From: Nitrospinaceae bacterium
Lineage (GTDB): Bacteria > Nitrospinota > Nitrospinia > Nitrospinales > Nitrospinaceae
NCBI GenBank assembly: GCA_028278405.1
Contig: JANQEK010000027.1
Span: 1 to 57,340, forward strand
Reading direction: 5' to 3'
DNA length: 57,340 bases
Shown: positions 45,270 to 55,604 of the stretch, one piece after another
Layout: every line of letters begins with the position of its first letter
Numbering within the stretch: the stretch's first letter is position 1
Position numbers and translations under genes: made by a program
The notes under the pieces: generated by a model
Seen by the model: only the letters and a program-made list of their open reading frames with translations
Told to the model about the DNA's origin: nothing
Database searches by the model: none

Positions 45270-48200
45270 ATGACTTCCCAACGACCCACTCTCTACAAAT
45301 TCATACTCATATCCCTTTTCCTGTCGATGGCGGGATTTTCCGACGCGCCGGCGGCCACCATCAAGGAAGGGGCTTACGGTTTGCTGAAAAAACAGGGGGA
45401 GTCCTATTTTCAAAAGGAATCGTTTGCCAAAGCCCACGAAGTGTACTTGAAAGCACAAAAACTCGATCTGTCGCCGCCGGACAAACGCTGGGTCGATTTC
45501 CGGGTCGCAGACACACAGTGGCGTTCCCAAGCCGGCACGAACAATCCCGACCGCTCCAAACTGGAACAGGCCCGAAGCGCTCTCCAGAAGATGATCCGCG
45601 ACCGGGTACGAGGTGAACAACAGGACCGTATCTGGGTGGAGATTCAGGAATCGCTGGGGGATTCGTGGTGGTTTCCACGCAATGCCCGCAACTGGAGTGC
45701 GGCCTGGGCACATTACCAGAAAGCGCTCGACTGGTGGGGTGGAGCGGCCGATATCAAACTGGCCCGCACGCGTTACCTCAACATCATATGGAACGCCGCA
45801 ACGCCTCCTAACCACCAACGTTATTATTACTATGGGTATCATGGAAATTATATTCCTGTTAAATTTTTGGAGAACGCTCTCAAGATCGCTCAAAAGAAAA
45901 AAGACCGTGTCCATGCCCATTACCTGATCGCCATGGCCCTGCGGCAACGGGGCAACGTATACCAACAGCAACGCGTTCCGGAATCTTTTGAAACCGTGAT
46001 CGCAGCAGGAAAATCCACCGAATGGTACGACGACGCTCTTTTCTACTATGCGCAATGGTTATCCGGGTCCGGTGAAATAATAATTCTGGAGAACGGTCAA
46101 CAGCGCCGTGAACAGAACTATAAAAAAGCCCTGAAATACTTCCGGCGCATCCTCAACGATTTCAAAAAAGGCGAGACCCGCCACTATGACAACGCCAGAA
46201 ACAACGTTAAAAATATTACTAAATCCACATTGAATTTGAATGCCTCCAGCTTTTTCCTGCCCGATTCTCTAATCCGGGTCAACCTGAACTGGCGTAATAT
46301 TGACAAAATTCGTCTGTCTTTATTCAAAATCAATCTTTCAAAAGATGTCCGCTTTTCCAGAAACGAAAATGCGAGGCAGTGGTTGAAAGGTGTCAACCTG
46401 TTGAAAGCCAAAAAAATAAAATCCTGGCACGAAAATCTCGAGAACAAAAAAGAATACCATCCTGGATCGAAAGTTTTGGAATTGGATCAGAAACTGCCGC
46501 TCGGAGCCTATCTACTGGAAGCCACAGGCGGCGGCGAGAAAGCGCGTGAGATCGTATTGGTTACCGAATCGTCGTTGATCCTCAAAACTTCCGGTAAACG
46601 AGCGTTGGTGTATTTTGCTCAATCCCAAAACGGAGCACCATTGGCCGGCGCCAGAGTTCAACTGCACGAGCGCCATTACACCGGCCGCAGATGGGTATGG
46701 GACTATCAAATAACAACCACCGACAAAAGTGGCCTTGCGGTGTTCGAGCTGGAAAGCGATCGACACAATTCCGAGTTGTTTGTGGGTGCCGCTCTCAAAA
46801 ACCAACAGGCATTTGTCAGCGGTTATAACCAGCACTATTATCGTGAAAGAGCTTCCTGGAAGCTATACGTAAACACCGACCGGCCCGCCTATCGCCCCAA
46901 TGAAACCGCGCAGTGGAAACTGACCGCCCGCACGTATGACGGCTCCGTCTACAGTACCCCTTCCAATCAAACGCTGGAGTATGAAATCACGGATCCGCGC
47001 GGTTCCAAACTCAAAAAAGGCAAACTGAAACTAAACGAGTTCGGAAGTGCGTGGGACTCTATCGAGCTGTCGGAGAAAATCCCGTTGGGGGAATACCGCG
47101 TCACGTTTTGGACGAAAGGACGCAAAAAACATATCGGTTATGCGGCGCTGTTCCGGCTAGAAGAATACAAACTTCCAGAATTCAAGGTGTCGGTGCAAAC
47201 TCCAGAGGAAAACGGCAAAAAGAAAACATTTCAGCTGGGCGACAAGGTGGAAGTGGATATTAGCGCCGAATATTATTTTGGCGGACCGGTGGCCAATGCC
47301 AATGTCGAAGTTGTCGTTTACCAGCGGCCCTTCTACCACAGTTGGCATCCTCAACCGGAATTTCCCTGGTATTACGCAGACATGCGCTCCCGCCCCGGAC
47401 GCTATTGGGGTCAGGGTCAGCAGATCAAGCGTGAAGTGATCAAGACCGATGCCGAAGGCAACGCGCATCTCACGTTTCAGAGCCAGCGGCAGAATCAGGA
47501 TTTGCAATACACGATCGAAGCGCGGGTGACCGACCTGTCGCGCCGGGAGGTTATCTCGCGGGGAACGGTACAGGTGACGCGACAGCCGTATTACGTATAC
47601 CTCAACAACGAGCACAATCTTTACCGTCCGCAGGATAAGGTACGATTCAATATCAAGGCACTGGACGCCAATAACCAGCCGGTACAGACGAAAGGAACCG
47701 TACGTGTTACCCGTGAAGTCTGGTATGAAATATGGACTGATCCCAGCGGTAAGGAAGTGCAAGGTAAAGCGCTGGAAGGTATTCGCCGCAGCCTGACCAC
47801 CTTTCCCCCACCGCCATCACACCCCGGCGACCCCGGCTGGAAACTCAAGTTTCGGGGATACCAGCACGACGACATACTGGCAAGAACCGTGAAAACCAAT
47901 GACCAGGGAGAAGCGGAGATGAGCTTCACTCCCGGAAAAGAAGGGTATTACCGCATGGCCTGGTCTTCTCAACCGGACAAAAAATCACTGCCCGTTAAAG
48001 GTGAAACCACGGTCTGGGTTGCCAGCAACGCGACAACGGAACTGGGATACCGTCACGGCGGCCTTGAAATCATCGTCGACAAGGACACCTTCCGTGCCGG
48101 GCAGAAAGCTCCGGTTATGCTGGTCGCTCCGACCAGTGACCGTTATGTGCTGTTCAGCGTGGAAGCGGATGATCTATACAGTTATCAACTGGTGCATCTG

Positions 48201-51200
48201 ACCGGAACAGTGAAACTGATTCAACTAAATATCAAGGAAAAACACGTTCCCAATATATTCCTGAATGGGGTGATGGTAAGCGATCATCAAATCTTCAGCG
48301 ACCGGAAGCAAGTGATAGTGCCTCCTGTAAAAAATTTCCTGAACGTTTCAGTGAAACTCGACCGCGACCAATATCAACCACAGGAAAAAGGCACCCTCAC
48401 CGTAACCGCACGAAATCACAAGGGCAAACCGGTATCCGCGGAAGTAGCAGTGGGCCTGGTGGATGAAGCGGTTTATTACATCCAAAAAGACCTGGCCCTG
48501 GACCCGCGACAATTCTTCTACGGCCAGAAGCGTTCCCTGCGCATCCGCACGCAAAGCTCATTCCATATGAAGCGGCTGGCCCGTCTTGAAAAAAGAAAGG
48601 ATGCACTCCTGGGAGGAGGCCGTTCAGGAGGAAAAGGCGATTATGACGCGTTTGCACTGGGTTCCGGAGGATACGCCGGAAGTCCTGTAGCCAAGTCTGT
48701 GAGCCGCAACGCAGCCATGCCTGCTTCGGAAGTACTCGCAGAAGAATCTTTCGCATTTGCAGATGACAAAGAAGGATTATCCAAACGCGAATTCAAGGCT
48801 CAAAAAAAGGCTCCGGATCAGGAGGAACCGGCCGTGCAGGTGCGGTCGGACTTCCGCAGTACCATCTTATGGAAACCAAGTGTCAAAACCGGAAGGAACG
48901 GTAAAGCCACGGTCAAAATCAAATTTGCTGATTCGCTTACTCAATGGCGAGCCACCGCAAGAGCGGTCTCTAAAACCAACCAGTTCGGCATCGACACGGC
49001 CAAGGTCCGTACACAGAATCCGTTGATCGTCCGTCTGCAGGCCCCGCGTTTCTTTGTGGTAGGAGATCATCTGACTCTGTCCGCCATCATCAACAACAAT
49101 ACCCAAAAAGAGATGATTGTCCGTCCTTCCCTGGATGCCCAGGGACTGAAAGTTCTCGGTCACATCGAACGCTCCGGGAAACCGATAAAAGGTAAAATCG
49201 GCCCGACCAAAGTTCCCGCACGGGGTGAGCGGCGCGTCGACTGGATGGTATCCGTGGTGCAACCGGGTCATGCAAAAATCCGCGTTTCGGCGAAATCCTC
49301 CCATTATGGCGATGCCATGGAGAAAAGCTTTATCATTCATGAACATGGGGTTGAAAAGTACCTTGCTGCCTCAGGGAAGGTGCGCAGCAAAGAAGTATCC
49401 GTCTATCTCCACATCCCGAAAGAACGGAAAAAGGACTCGACACGACTCAGTGTTCAGATCACTCCCAGCCTGGCTGTAACGATGCTCGATGCCTTGCCTT
49501 ATCTGATCGATTATCCCTACGGCTGCACCGAACAGACGCTGAGCCGGTTTCTGCCGGCGGTCATTGTAACGAAAACACTGATGGATCAGGGCTTGAAACC
49601 CGGCTCGATCCAAAACAAGATTTTCGGCGGTATCGAAACCCAACACACGGGTAAAACCCATCGTAAAGGCAAAAAGAATCTGACTGAGCTGGATGCGATG
49701 ACCCGCAGGGGCCTGGACCGCCTGTATGATTTTCAACACAATGACGGTGGGTGGAGCTGGTGGAAGAAAGGCGACAGCGATCATTTCATGACAGCGTATG
49801 TGTTGTGGGGACTGAGTCTCGCGCGGCAATCCGGAATTGAGGTGGACCGCAGCGTGCTCAAACGCGCTTACCGCTTTCTCATCAAAGAACTGGTGGAGGC
49901 GGAAGACCAGCACGATCTCCAGGCCTGGATGCTCCACGCTGTGTCGGCCTACCATGCCGTCACAAAAATCAAGCGCATGGACAGGTTTCAAAGCAAGGCA
50001 TTCCGCAACCTGTGGAAACACAAAAGCCGTCTCAACGCCTATACCCGGTCTCTGTTGGCTCTGGCGGCACATCATTACGGATTCAAGAAAGAAGCTCGAA
50101 CATTGATTGAGAATCTCGAGAACGGAGTGATTATCGATAAAACTCCGGACACCTCCATAATCCAACGCGGCTCAAAAAAATCGCAGCAAGGAGCGATGGC
50201 TACAGCGCACTGGGGGGAAGACGGCATTTTTTATCGGTGGTCGAATGGCGGAGTGGAAGCCACGGCATTTGGCCTGCGCGCCTTGCTCACCATCGATCCA
50301 AAAAACAAGCTGGTGGAGCCCGTCATGAACTGGCTCATTAAAAACCGGCGCGGCGCCAACTGGAGCAACACACGAGACACCGCAATTGTCGTGATGGCGA
50401 TGAACCAATACCTCAAAACCAGCGGGGAGCTTGAGGGCACCCAGGAGTATGAATTGCAGGTGAACGGCAAAACCATTACCACCCAAAAAGTGAGGGACGT
50501 GTTACGCGCGCCCAGTCGCTTCGATATCGACTCGAAACGAATCCTGGACGGCGTCAACACCATCCGTCTGATCCGGAAAAGCGGAGAGGGGCCACTGTAC
50601 TTTGCCGCCAACGCCACATTTTTCAGCCTGGAGGATCCTATTACCGCATCGGGCAATGAGATTTTCGTGCAACGCCAGTATTACAAGCTGGTGGGGCGTC
50701 CGACTCTGCTCAAAGGTTATGTTTATGACAAAGTGCCGCTTAACGACGGAGAAACGGTGGCCAGTGGCGAGCGCATTGAAACGGTTCTTACGATTGAAGC
50801 CAAAAACCATTACGAATATCTGATATTTGAAGATTTGAAGCCTGCAGGGCTGGAAGCCGTTCAGATCAAAAGCGGCGAATCACTTTATGCGCAGGAGTTG
50901 AAACAATCGACGGTCAAACGGACTTTTGGAAAGTCCCCACAAAAGAAAAGAAAAAAGTCTGCAATCGTCTCCGCAGGACACACCCCCCATTCCGATTATA
51001 CGGGGCGGAACCGGTGGGTCTATCAGGAATTGCGCGACCGGAAAGTCGCTCTGTTCATCGACAAACTGCCGCAGGGAGTCTGGCAGATACGCTACACCCT
51101 GCGGGCCGAAGTGCCGGGCCGGTTCCATGCGCTTCCGATCCTTGGGCATGCCATGTACATTCCGGAAATCCGGGCCAACGGGGCTGAAATACGCATCCAA

Positions 51201-51224
51201 GTAACCGATAACAAAGGGAAATAA
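45270..51224 (+). CDS. Alpha-2-macroglobulin family protein (large periplasmic protease trap)
   Basis: This giant 1984-aa protein has a signal peptide (residues 1 to about 29, ending APAA) and no lipobox, so it should be periplasmic. The N-terminal part is a helical TPR-like region (about 30-300). MG-type beta domains follow (about 330-900), a Gly/Ser-rich bait-like stretch lies at about 1105-1160, and the thioester C1419-TEQ sits in YPYGCTEQTLSRF. The complement-like helical domain and a receptor-binding-like end complete the layout. Thioester and bait imply that it traps attacking proteases covalently. The ATG at 45270 is preceded by GGAG at six bases. The usual partner gene pbpC is not adjacent. 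Confidence 0.93.
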   Translation: MTSQRPTLYKFILISLFLSMAGFSDAPAATIKEGAYGLLKKQGESYFQKESFAKAHEVYLKAQKLDLSPPDKRWVDFRVADTQWRSQAGTNNPDRSKLEQARSALQKMIRDRVRGEQQDRIWVEIQESLGDSWWFPRNARNWSAAWAHYQKALDWWGGAADIKLARTRYLNIIWNAATPPNHQRYYYYGYHGNYIPVKFLENALKIAQKKKDRVHAHYLIAMALRQRGNVYQQQRVPESFETVIAAGKSTEWYDDALFYYAQWLSGSGEIIILENGQQRREQNYKKALKYFRRILNDFKKGETRHYDNARNNVKNITKSTLNLNASSFFLPDSLIRVNLNWRNIDKIRLSLFKINLSKDVRFSRNENARQWLKGVNLLKAKKIKSWHENLENKKEYHPGSKVLELDQKLPLGAYLLEATGGGEKAREIVLVTESSLILKTSGKRALVYFAQSQNGAPLAGARVQLHERHYTGRRWVWDYQITTTDKSGLAVFELESDRHNSELFVGAALKNQQAFVSGYNQHYYRERASWKLYVNTDRPAYRPNETAQWKLTARTYDGSVYSTPSNQTLEYEITDPRGSKLKKGKLKLNEFGSAWDSIELSEKIPLGEYRVTFWTKGRKKHIGYAALFRLEEYKLPEFKVSVQTPEENGKKKTFQLGDKVEVDISAEYYFGGPVANANVEVVVYQRPFYHSWHPQPEFPWYYADMRSRPGRYWGQGQQIKREVIKTDAEGNAHLTFQSQRQNQDLQYTIEARVTDLSRREVISRGTVQVTRQPYYVYLNNEHNLYRPQDKVRFNIKALDANNQPVQTKGTVRVTREVWYEIWTDPSGKEVQGKALEGIRRSLTTFPPPPSHPGDPGWKLKFRGYQHDDILARTVKTNDQGEAEMSFTPGKEGYYRMAWSSQPDKKSLPVKGETTVWVASNATTELGYRHGGLEIIVDKDTFRAGQKAPVMLVAPTSDRYVLFSVEADDLYSYQLVHLTGTVKLIQLNIKEKHVPNIFLNGVMVSDHQIFSDRKQVIVPPVKNFLNVSVKLDRDQYQPQEKGTLTVTARNHKGKPVSAEVAVGLVDEAVYYIQKDLALDPRQFFYGQKRSLRIRTQSSFHMKRLARLEKRKDALLGGGRSGGKGDYDAFALGSGGYAGSPVAKSVSRNAAMPASEVLAEESFAFADDKEGLSKREFKAQKKAPDQEEPAVQVRSDFRSTILWKPSVKTGRNGKATVKIKFADSLTQWRATARAVSKTNQFGIDTAKVRTQNPLIVRLQAPRFFVVGDHLTLSAIINNNTQKEMIVRPSLDAQGLKVLGHIERSGKPIKGKIGPTKVPARGERRVDWMVSVVQPGHAKIRVSAKSSHYGDAMEKSFIIHEHGVEKYLAASGKVRSKEVSVYLHIPKERKKDSTRLSVQITPSLAVTMLDALPYLIDYPYGCTEQTLSRFLPAVIVTKTLMDQGLKPGSIQNKIFGGIETQHTGKTHRKGKKNLTELDAMTRRGLDRLYDFQHNDGGWSWWKKGDSDHFMTAYVLWGLSLARQSGIEVDRSVLKRAYRFLIKELVEAEDQHDLQAWMLHAVSAYHAVTKIKRMDRFQSKAFRNLWKHKSRLNAYTRSLLALAAHHYGFKKEARTLIENLENGVIIDKTPDTSIIQRGSKKSQQGAMATAHWGEDGIFYRWSNGGVEATAFGLRALLTIDPKNKLVEPVMNWLIKNRRGANWSNTRDTAIVVMAMNQYLKTSGELEGTQEYELQVNGKTITTQKVRDVLRAPSRFDIDSKRILDGVNTIRLIRKSGEGPLYFAANATFFSLEDPITASGNEIFVQRQYYKLVGRPTLLKGYVYDKVPLNDGETVASGERIETVLTIEAKNHYEYLIFEDLKPAGLEAVQIKSGESLYAQELKQSTVKRTFGKSPQKKRKKSAIVSAGHTPHSDYTGRNRWVYQELRDRKVALFIDKLPQGVWQIRYTLRAEVPGRFHALPILGHAMYIPEIRANGAEIRIQVTDNKGK

Positions 51225-51232
51225 CGCGGAAC

Positions 51233-51257
51233 AAAAAAAAAGCCCCGTTTCCGGGGC
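51233..51257 (-). terminator. Rho-independent terminator of the zinc-ribbon gene
   Basis: GCCCCG and CGGGGC form a 6-bp GC stem. On the minus strand it is followed by nine Ts, immediately after the alpha-2-macroglobulin stop codon. Confidence 0.85.
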
Positions 51258-51343
51258 GTTGAGCAAACAGGGAGAGAACAATAACACGTCCATTGTTAAG
51301 ATACTTATAATAGCAAAAGGTTCCGTAAAAAGTTACGGAAACG

Positions 51344-52099
51344 TTAGAAACCCCCTGCTATTTTTTTGATGAACGTCTGGATTTCCTTTTTTGAAGCACC
51401 ATCCAGGTTTTTTTCCTCTTTCGAAAGAGTGGTCAGAACCGAAATACCATATCCCATCTCCAGACCCTCAGCGATCCTCACCAGGATGCGAGACCCGTAG
51501 CGAATCGTCAGCCCATGTTCTTCTGCGGCACGAAAAACCATTTCAGGTCCGGCGAGCATCGCCCAGGTTTTAATGACCGCCACATCCATCGCTTCACGGA
51601 TCTGGATGTTTTCCATACTTTCCATGTAGGTACCAGGGTCAATTTCTCCGTTCTCAAATCTCGCAATCAATTGATTGAGATTTTCCTCTTCCGAATCCAG
51701 CCGGTCCAGAACGTATTCGAAGACTTTACCCTCGATTTCCTTAAGTTTTTGGATATTCCAGATACAGTAAAATTCATTGGGAGCGGGACTCGCGTGAGTT
51801 TCACTTTTGATTTTATGGATACACGCCGGGCAGCGCTTGCCGGAATCGTGACTGAACTCCTCGCCACAGGGACACGCGGAAAGGTAATTCTGAATTGCCA
51901 ACGCCAGAGGCTCGCCTTCCAGTTTCAGGATAGTGCGGAGAGCCGTTCGCACCGGGTCTGATTTCCCAATACGAACCCATTTGACGCATGAGGTGCAGTA
52001 AATATCGTAAGAAGTTTTATCTTCTTCCGGTTCAATAACCGGGCTGAAACGCTCCTGACATAAAACGCAATCTATCTCTTTGGCAAAAGTATCGACCAT
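51344..52099 (-). CDS. Unknown zinc-ribbon protein
   Basis: This protein of about 251 aa has four CxxC-type pairs in the N-terminal half (CVLC, CTSC, CPC, CPAC), typical of treble-clef or zinc-ribbon folds. The C-terminal half is helical. No signal peptide. The ATG at 52099 has GAGGG about ten bases upstream; an alternative ATG at 52120 lacks one. It lies downstream of the oxidoreductase operon on the same strand, and a terminator hairpin separates them. No function recognised. Confidence 0.65.
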   Translation of the reverse strand: MVDTFAKEIDCVLCQERFSPVIEPEEDKTSYDIYCTSCVKWVRIGKSDPVRTALRTILKLEGEPLALAIQNYLSACPCGEEFSHDSGKRCPACIHKIKSETHASPAPNEFYCIWNIQKLKEIEGKVFEYVLDRLDSEEENLNQLIARFENGEIDPGTYMESMENIQIREAMDVAVIKTWAMLAGPEMVFRAAEEHGLTIRYGSRILVRIAEGLEMGYGISVLTTLSKEEKNLDGASKKEIQTFIKKIAGGF

Positions 52100-52163
52100 A
52101 AATCTTTTCCCTCGAGTCATGGAAAGGCCAGAGGGCTCTTTCCAGGGTTACCGATTTCAATTG

Positions 52164-52199
52164 AAAAAAAAATAACCCATGGCTTTTACGCCATGGGTT
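52164..52199 (-). terminator. Terminator of the 2-oxoacid:ferredoxin oxidoreductase operon
   Basis: AACCCATGGC and GCCATGGGTT form a perfect 10-bp stem with a six-base loop. On the minus strand it is followed by A and nine Ts. It lies just after the delta subunit gene. Confidence 0.9.
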
Positions 52200-52218
52200 A
52201 AAGATTTCATGAAGGAGC

Positions 52219-52500
52219 TTATCCGGAATACGCCTGACCCAGTCCGGCGGCTTCGGCTTCTTTTTCACCTATAATGATTTCACCGGTACTCTGATTGACG
52301 GGATGCATGGAGATTGCGTTGTGGGTGCTACAAACCACCTTACAGAGGTCACATCCCTTACAACGGGGGATCACCACTTCCGCTTTCATTTTTTCTGTGT
52401 TCAGCATGATGCAATCTGCCTCAGGGCAATACATGATGCAAAGCCGACACCCTTTTTCGGCAATACATTTATCGTCATGGACGTACGCTACGTTGTACAC
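52219..52500 (-). CDS. Ferredoxin-type delta subunit of 2-oxoacid:ferredoxin oxidoreductase
   Basis: This 93-aa protein carries two 4Fe-4S clusters with cysteine motifs KCIAEKGCRLCIMYCPE and RCKGCDLCKVVCST. The start is GTG at 52500, with an AAGGAG Shine-Dalgarno about nine bases upstream. In five-subunit OFORs this subunit passes electrons between the TPP/CoA domains and ferredoxin. It is the last gene before the operon terminator. Confidence 0.9.
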   Translation of the reverse strand: MYNVAYVHDDKCIAEKGCRLCIMYCPEADCIMLNTEKMKAEVVIPRCKGCDLCKVVCSTHNAISMHPVNQSTGEIIIGEKEAEAAGLGQAYSG

Positions 52501-52546
52501 TCTGAATAGCTCCTTCTTGGTTTAAATTAAAGTCTTTCGTTGATCT

Positions 52547-53254
52547 TTACGCCGTTTCGTAATACGCGGGAGCATAAGATGAAGCTTGTGACCATTCATC
52601 GCTCATCTCATAAGCTTTTTTGATCGTATCGTTGTTTTTCTGGAGCAACTGCTCCTTTTTAGCGTATTTCTTTTTGATCGCTTCATCAAGCGAGGCGGTT
52701 CCGCCGGATGCAACGTATCGTTTACCAAACCGATCCTTAACAGCAGCTTCCATAGCGGGCAGGTCGACCACTTTGGTCACCCCGGCGCAGGCTCCGATCA
52801 TCGCCATATTGGTGGACAATTCGGTGCCGCCGATTTCCAATGCCAAAGTCGTGGCATCAAAATTATAAAGCGTCACGTTATCATCCTCGAGGCGCTTATG
52901 GTCTTCGTCACTCAAAAGATCAGTATTGGTATTGATAATAACCAAACCGCCCTTCTTAATACCCGAGTAAAACGGAGCCGTATAGCTTTTCTGCTGAGTA
53001 ATAACCTGCGGATGAAATACCAGAATCACGTCAGGAAATACCAGCTCACCCCGGTCGTAAATTTTTTCCGGGCCGATTCGCGCATAACTTTCAGCGGGAG
53101 CCATTCGTTTTTCCGCGCCAAAAAATGGATTAGAAATAGAAAATTTGCCCATCTTGTTAGCCGCCATGGCCAACAGGTGAGCTGCCGTAACCGCCCCCTG
53201 TCCACCCAGACCGGAGATACGGATATTCATTCGTTTCATGACAGGTTCAGACAT
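52547..53254 (-). CDS. Gamma subunit of 2-oxoacid:ferredoxin oxidoreductase
   Basis: This 235-aa protein has the MNIRISGLGGQGAVTAAHLL start of the gamma domain and GAEKRMAPAESYARIG. It is the CoA-binding part of the complex. The neighbours are beta (upstream by 21 bp) and delta (downstream by 46 bp), all on the same strand. The alternate start at the internal MNIRISG (residue 9) would give a shorter protein. Confidence 0.92.
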   Translation of the reverse strand: MSEPVMKRMNIRISGLGGQGAVTAAHLLAMAANKMGKFSISNPFFGAEKRMAPAESYARIGPEKIYDRGELVFPDVILVFHPQVITQQKSYTAPFYSGIKKGGLVIINTNTDLLSDEDHKRLEDDNVTLYNFDATTLALEIGGTELSTNMAMIGACAGVTKVVDLPAMEAAVKDRFGKRYVASGGTASLDEAIKKKYAKKEQLLQKNNDTIKKAYEMSDEWSQASSYAPAYYETA

Positions 53255-53275
53255 CGCAACAATCTCCTCTATGAG

Positions 53276-54175
53276 TTAGGCCGTAACAGCCGCTTTAGCC
53301 GCTTTTTTCCGGGCCTTCTGCTCGGCATTCTTTTCTTTCAAGAACTCCTTGACCTCATCGGTCATGAACTCTTTCATGACAAACCGCTGCCCAATGGCTT
53401 CGGATTCCTTCATTTCATCCAAGCCTTCCATACTCTGTTTTCCGATTTCGAGAATACAGGGCGTGTACAGCTGAACATAGGTCGGACCGAACTCCCGCGA
53501 CACATAAATAGCATTGCGGATAACCTGTTCGACACGGTTGGGCTTACTCACCGTCAGACAGGCAACATAATGACACCCGGACTCAAACGCGATTTCCGGC
53601 AAACGGACCTTCTCGAACTTTTTGCCGACCGGGGCCATTTTGGAAACAAAACCTTTCTGCATCAGGCCGCTTTCCTGACCGCCGGTATTGGCGTACAACT
53701 CGTTATCGAAACAAATGGTGGTGAACTTTTCCTGACGGAACCAAGACTGCATGGTCATATCCAGACCGATATCCACGGTTGCGCCGTCACCCGCCAAAAC
53801 GATCACGTCTTTATACACATCCGGAAAACGGAGTTTTAGAGCCCGTTGAAGGCCGGACGCAATCGCGTTCTGGTTGCCGAACAGGGAGTGAATGTTCTGT
53901 ACACCCACATGCGGAAACACGAGACTGGTACAACCGGTGGATCCAACAAACACCGAATCTTCCGGCGCAGGAATACTCGCCAAGATAAACCGGAACGCAA
54001 TCGATTCCGGACACCCGGCACACAGCGAATGCTGCTCGATCAACTCTTTGGAGGTCCCAATATCCTTCCAGCTTCGATCTTCATTACCGAAGGTCGCTGT
54101 AGCCACCATCTCCTGATATTCCGGAGGCATGATGTCCGCCAACGCATCGTTGAGTTGTATTTTTTCCTTACTCAT
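53276..54175 (-). CDS. Beta subunit of 2-oxoacid:ferredoxin oxidoreductase
   Basis: This 299-aa protein is the TPP-binding subunit. It has the CAGCPES start of the pyrimidine domain, GDGATVDIGLDMTMQS (the GDG...N-type TPP/Mg site), and FDNELYANTGGQ, typical of the family. Cys-rich residues around CAGCPE and the later CxxxP motif should bind the 4Fe-4S cluster. The C-terminal tail is Lys/Ala rich (EQKARKKAAKAA). Gene order on the minus strand is epsilon-alpha-beta-gamma-delta. Confidence 0.93.
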   Translation of the reverse strand: MSKEKIQLNDALADIMPPEYQEMVATATFGNEDRSWKDIGTSKELIEQHSLCAGCPESIAFRFILASIPAPEDSVFVGSTGCTSLVFPHVGVQNIHSLFGNQNAIASGLQRALKLRFPDVYKDVIVLAGDGATVDIGLDMTMQSWFRQEKFTTICFDNELYANTGGQESGLMQKGFVSKMAPVGKKFEKVRLPEIAFESGCHYVACLTVSKPNRVEQVIRNAIYVSREFGPTYVQLYTPCILEIGKQSMEGLDEMKESEAIGQRFVMKEFMTDEVKEFLKEKNAEQKARKKAAKAAVTA

Positions 54176-54245
54176 ATATAACTTCCTCTCGAAAGATTTT
54201 TATAGAAATTAAATTAACTTTTATTCAAACCACTCTCTATCCGGA

Positions 54246-55496
54246 CTAACCGCGGGACTCCAATCTCGGCCCTGCAATACCCAGAGATTTTTTGATCTCA
54301 TCCACAATAACTTCCGAAGGCATGGTCATGCCACCCGCGACATGCGGTCCTGCAACGACCCGCTCATTGTTGGGAAGAATGGCTTTAACTTCACGCGCCA
54401 GCCAGCCCTTGACGTTGAACTCCGGAACAAAGATCGTCTTGGCATTGGCAGTAGCCTCCCTTACTTCTTCGGTCGGGAAAGGACGGATGGATTTAATTTT
54501 CACCAGACCCACTTTAATTCCTTCCTCTTCTTCAAGAAGGCGGATCGCTTCACGTCCCTGGGATACCGCAGTACCCGAAGCAACGATCAGGATTTCCCGA
54601 TCCAGATTTTCAGTTTCGATCAGGGAACCGTTCATGATCGGCAGTGTGTGCTTGCGGGATCGTTCGACCGCCGCATGAATCTCCTGCTGCCACGAAGCAT
54701 GAGTCATATAGCTGATGTAATTGGATTTCATAATAAAAGGATCGCGCATCATCCGTACCGGCGGACATTCCATATCCATACACGGTACCGGAGAACGGTA
54801 GGGATCGTAAGCCGGAATACAGTACTCATCAGACTGCAGCATTACTGTGTCTTTCGTATGAGTCACAAAGAAACCGTCACAACACAGCGCCAGCGGCAGA
54901 TGCACATCCGGCTGTTCGGAAACCATGAATCCTCCGAGAATCCAGTCATACAGATCCTGCGCGGTTTCAGCGTGCCAGACCAGCATACCCGTTTCCAGAA
55001 GGTAGTACATTTCCAGGGTATCCGGCTGAATACTCAGCGGAGAATTGATGCCCCGGCAGGTCACACAGACCTGAATCGGCAGGCGGGAACCGGCCCACAT
55101 GGGGAAGTTCTCCATAGCCCGCAGGGTTCCCGGACCGGCGGTGGTGGTAAACACCCGCGCACCGCCAAAAGAGGCGCCGGCACATTGTCCCATAACCGCA
55201 AATTCGCTTTCACCACGGAAGTATTCACGCACATAACCTTCGGCATACAACTCACCGATCAACGCCGCCGCTTCACTCTGGGGAGTGATGGGGTAAGCCA
55301 CGGAAACATCCAGATTGGCCCGCTTGATGGCAGCACGTATAACTTCGGAACCGGTCAAAAAGCTAGGAGTGCGCTCGACTTCATTAAACAGAATGTTCGG
55401 ATCCGTAACGGTCTGACCCTTGGGGGTTTTTTCACCCAGTTTCACATTCTCGGAAACCAGTATTCTTTTATCCTGAGCTTCCACCTTTTTATTCAT
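54246..55496 (-). CDS. Alpha subunit of 2-oxoacid:ferredoxin oxidoreductase
   Basis: This 416-aa protein has the pyruvate/2-oxoglutarate-binding YPITPQSEAA motif near residue 65, FTTTAGPGTLRAMENFPMW and the later REVKAILPN segment of PorA/OorA-type subunits. The substrate (pyruvate or 2-oxoglutarate) is not decided from sequence. It lies 70 bp before the beta subunit and 108 bp after the epsilon subunit, and is divergent from nothing in between. Confidence 0.92.
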   Translation of the reverse strand: MNKKVEAQDKRILVSENVKLGEKTPKGQTVTDPNILFNEVERTPSFLTGSEVIRAAIKRANLDVSVAYPITPQSEAAALIGELYAEGYVREYFRGESEFAVMGQCAGASFGGARVFTTTAGPGTLRAMENFPMWAGSRLPIQVCVTCRGINSPLSIQPDTLEMYYLLETGMLVWHAETAQDLYDWILGGFMVSEQPDVHLPLALCCDGFFVTHTKDTVMLQSDEYCIPAYDPYRSPVPCMDMECPPVRMMRDPFIMKSNYISYMTHASWQQEIHAAVERSRKHTLPIMNGSLIETENLDREILIVASGTAVSQGREAIRLLEEEEGIKVGLVKIKSIRPFPTEEVREATANAKTIFVPEFNVKGWLAREVKAILPNNERVVAGPHVAGGMTMPSEVIVDEIKKSLGIAGPRLESRG

Positions 55497-55604
55497 AAAA
55501 GTACTCCCTCATACTCGATTCAATGTTGAATAACGTTTATACAAAAATGCAAACTTGGTTGAATATCGCTAACCCGCATATCTCAATCATGCGGGGTGCT
55601 CGCT

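Noticed and set aside
54342-55529. 395-codon plus-strand frame opposite the oxidoreductase alpha subunit
   Set aside because: The minus frame has the complete alpha-subunit motifs; the plus frame is a shadow.
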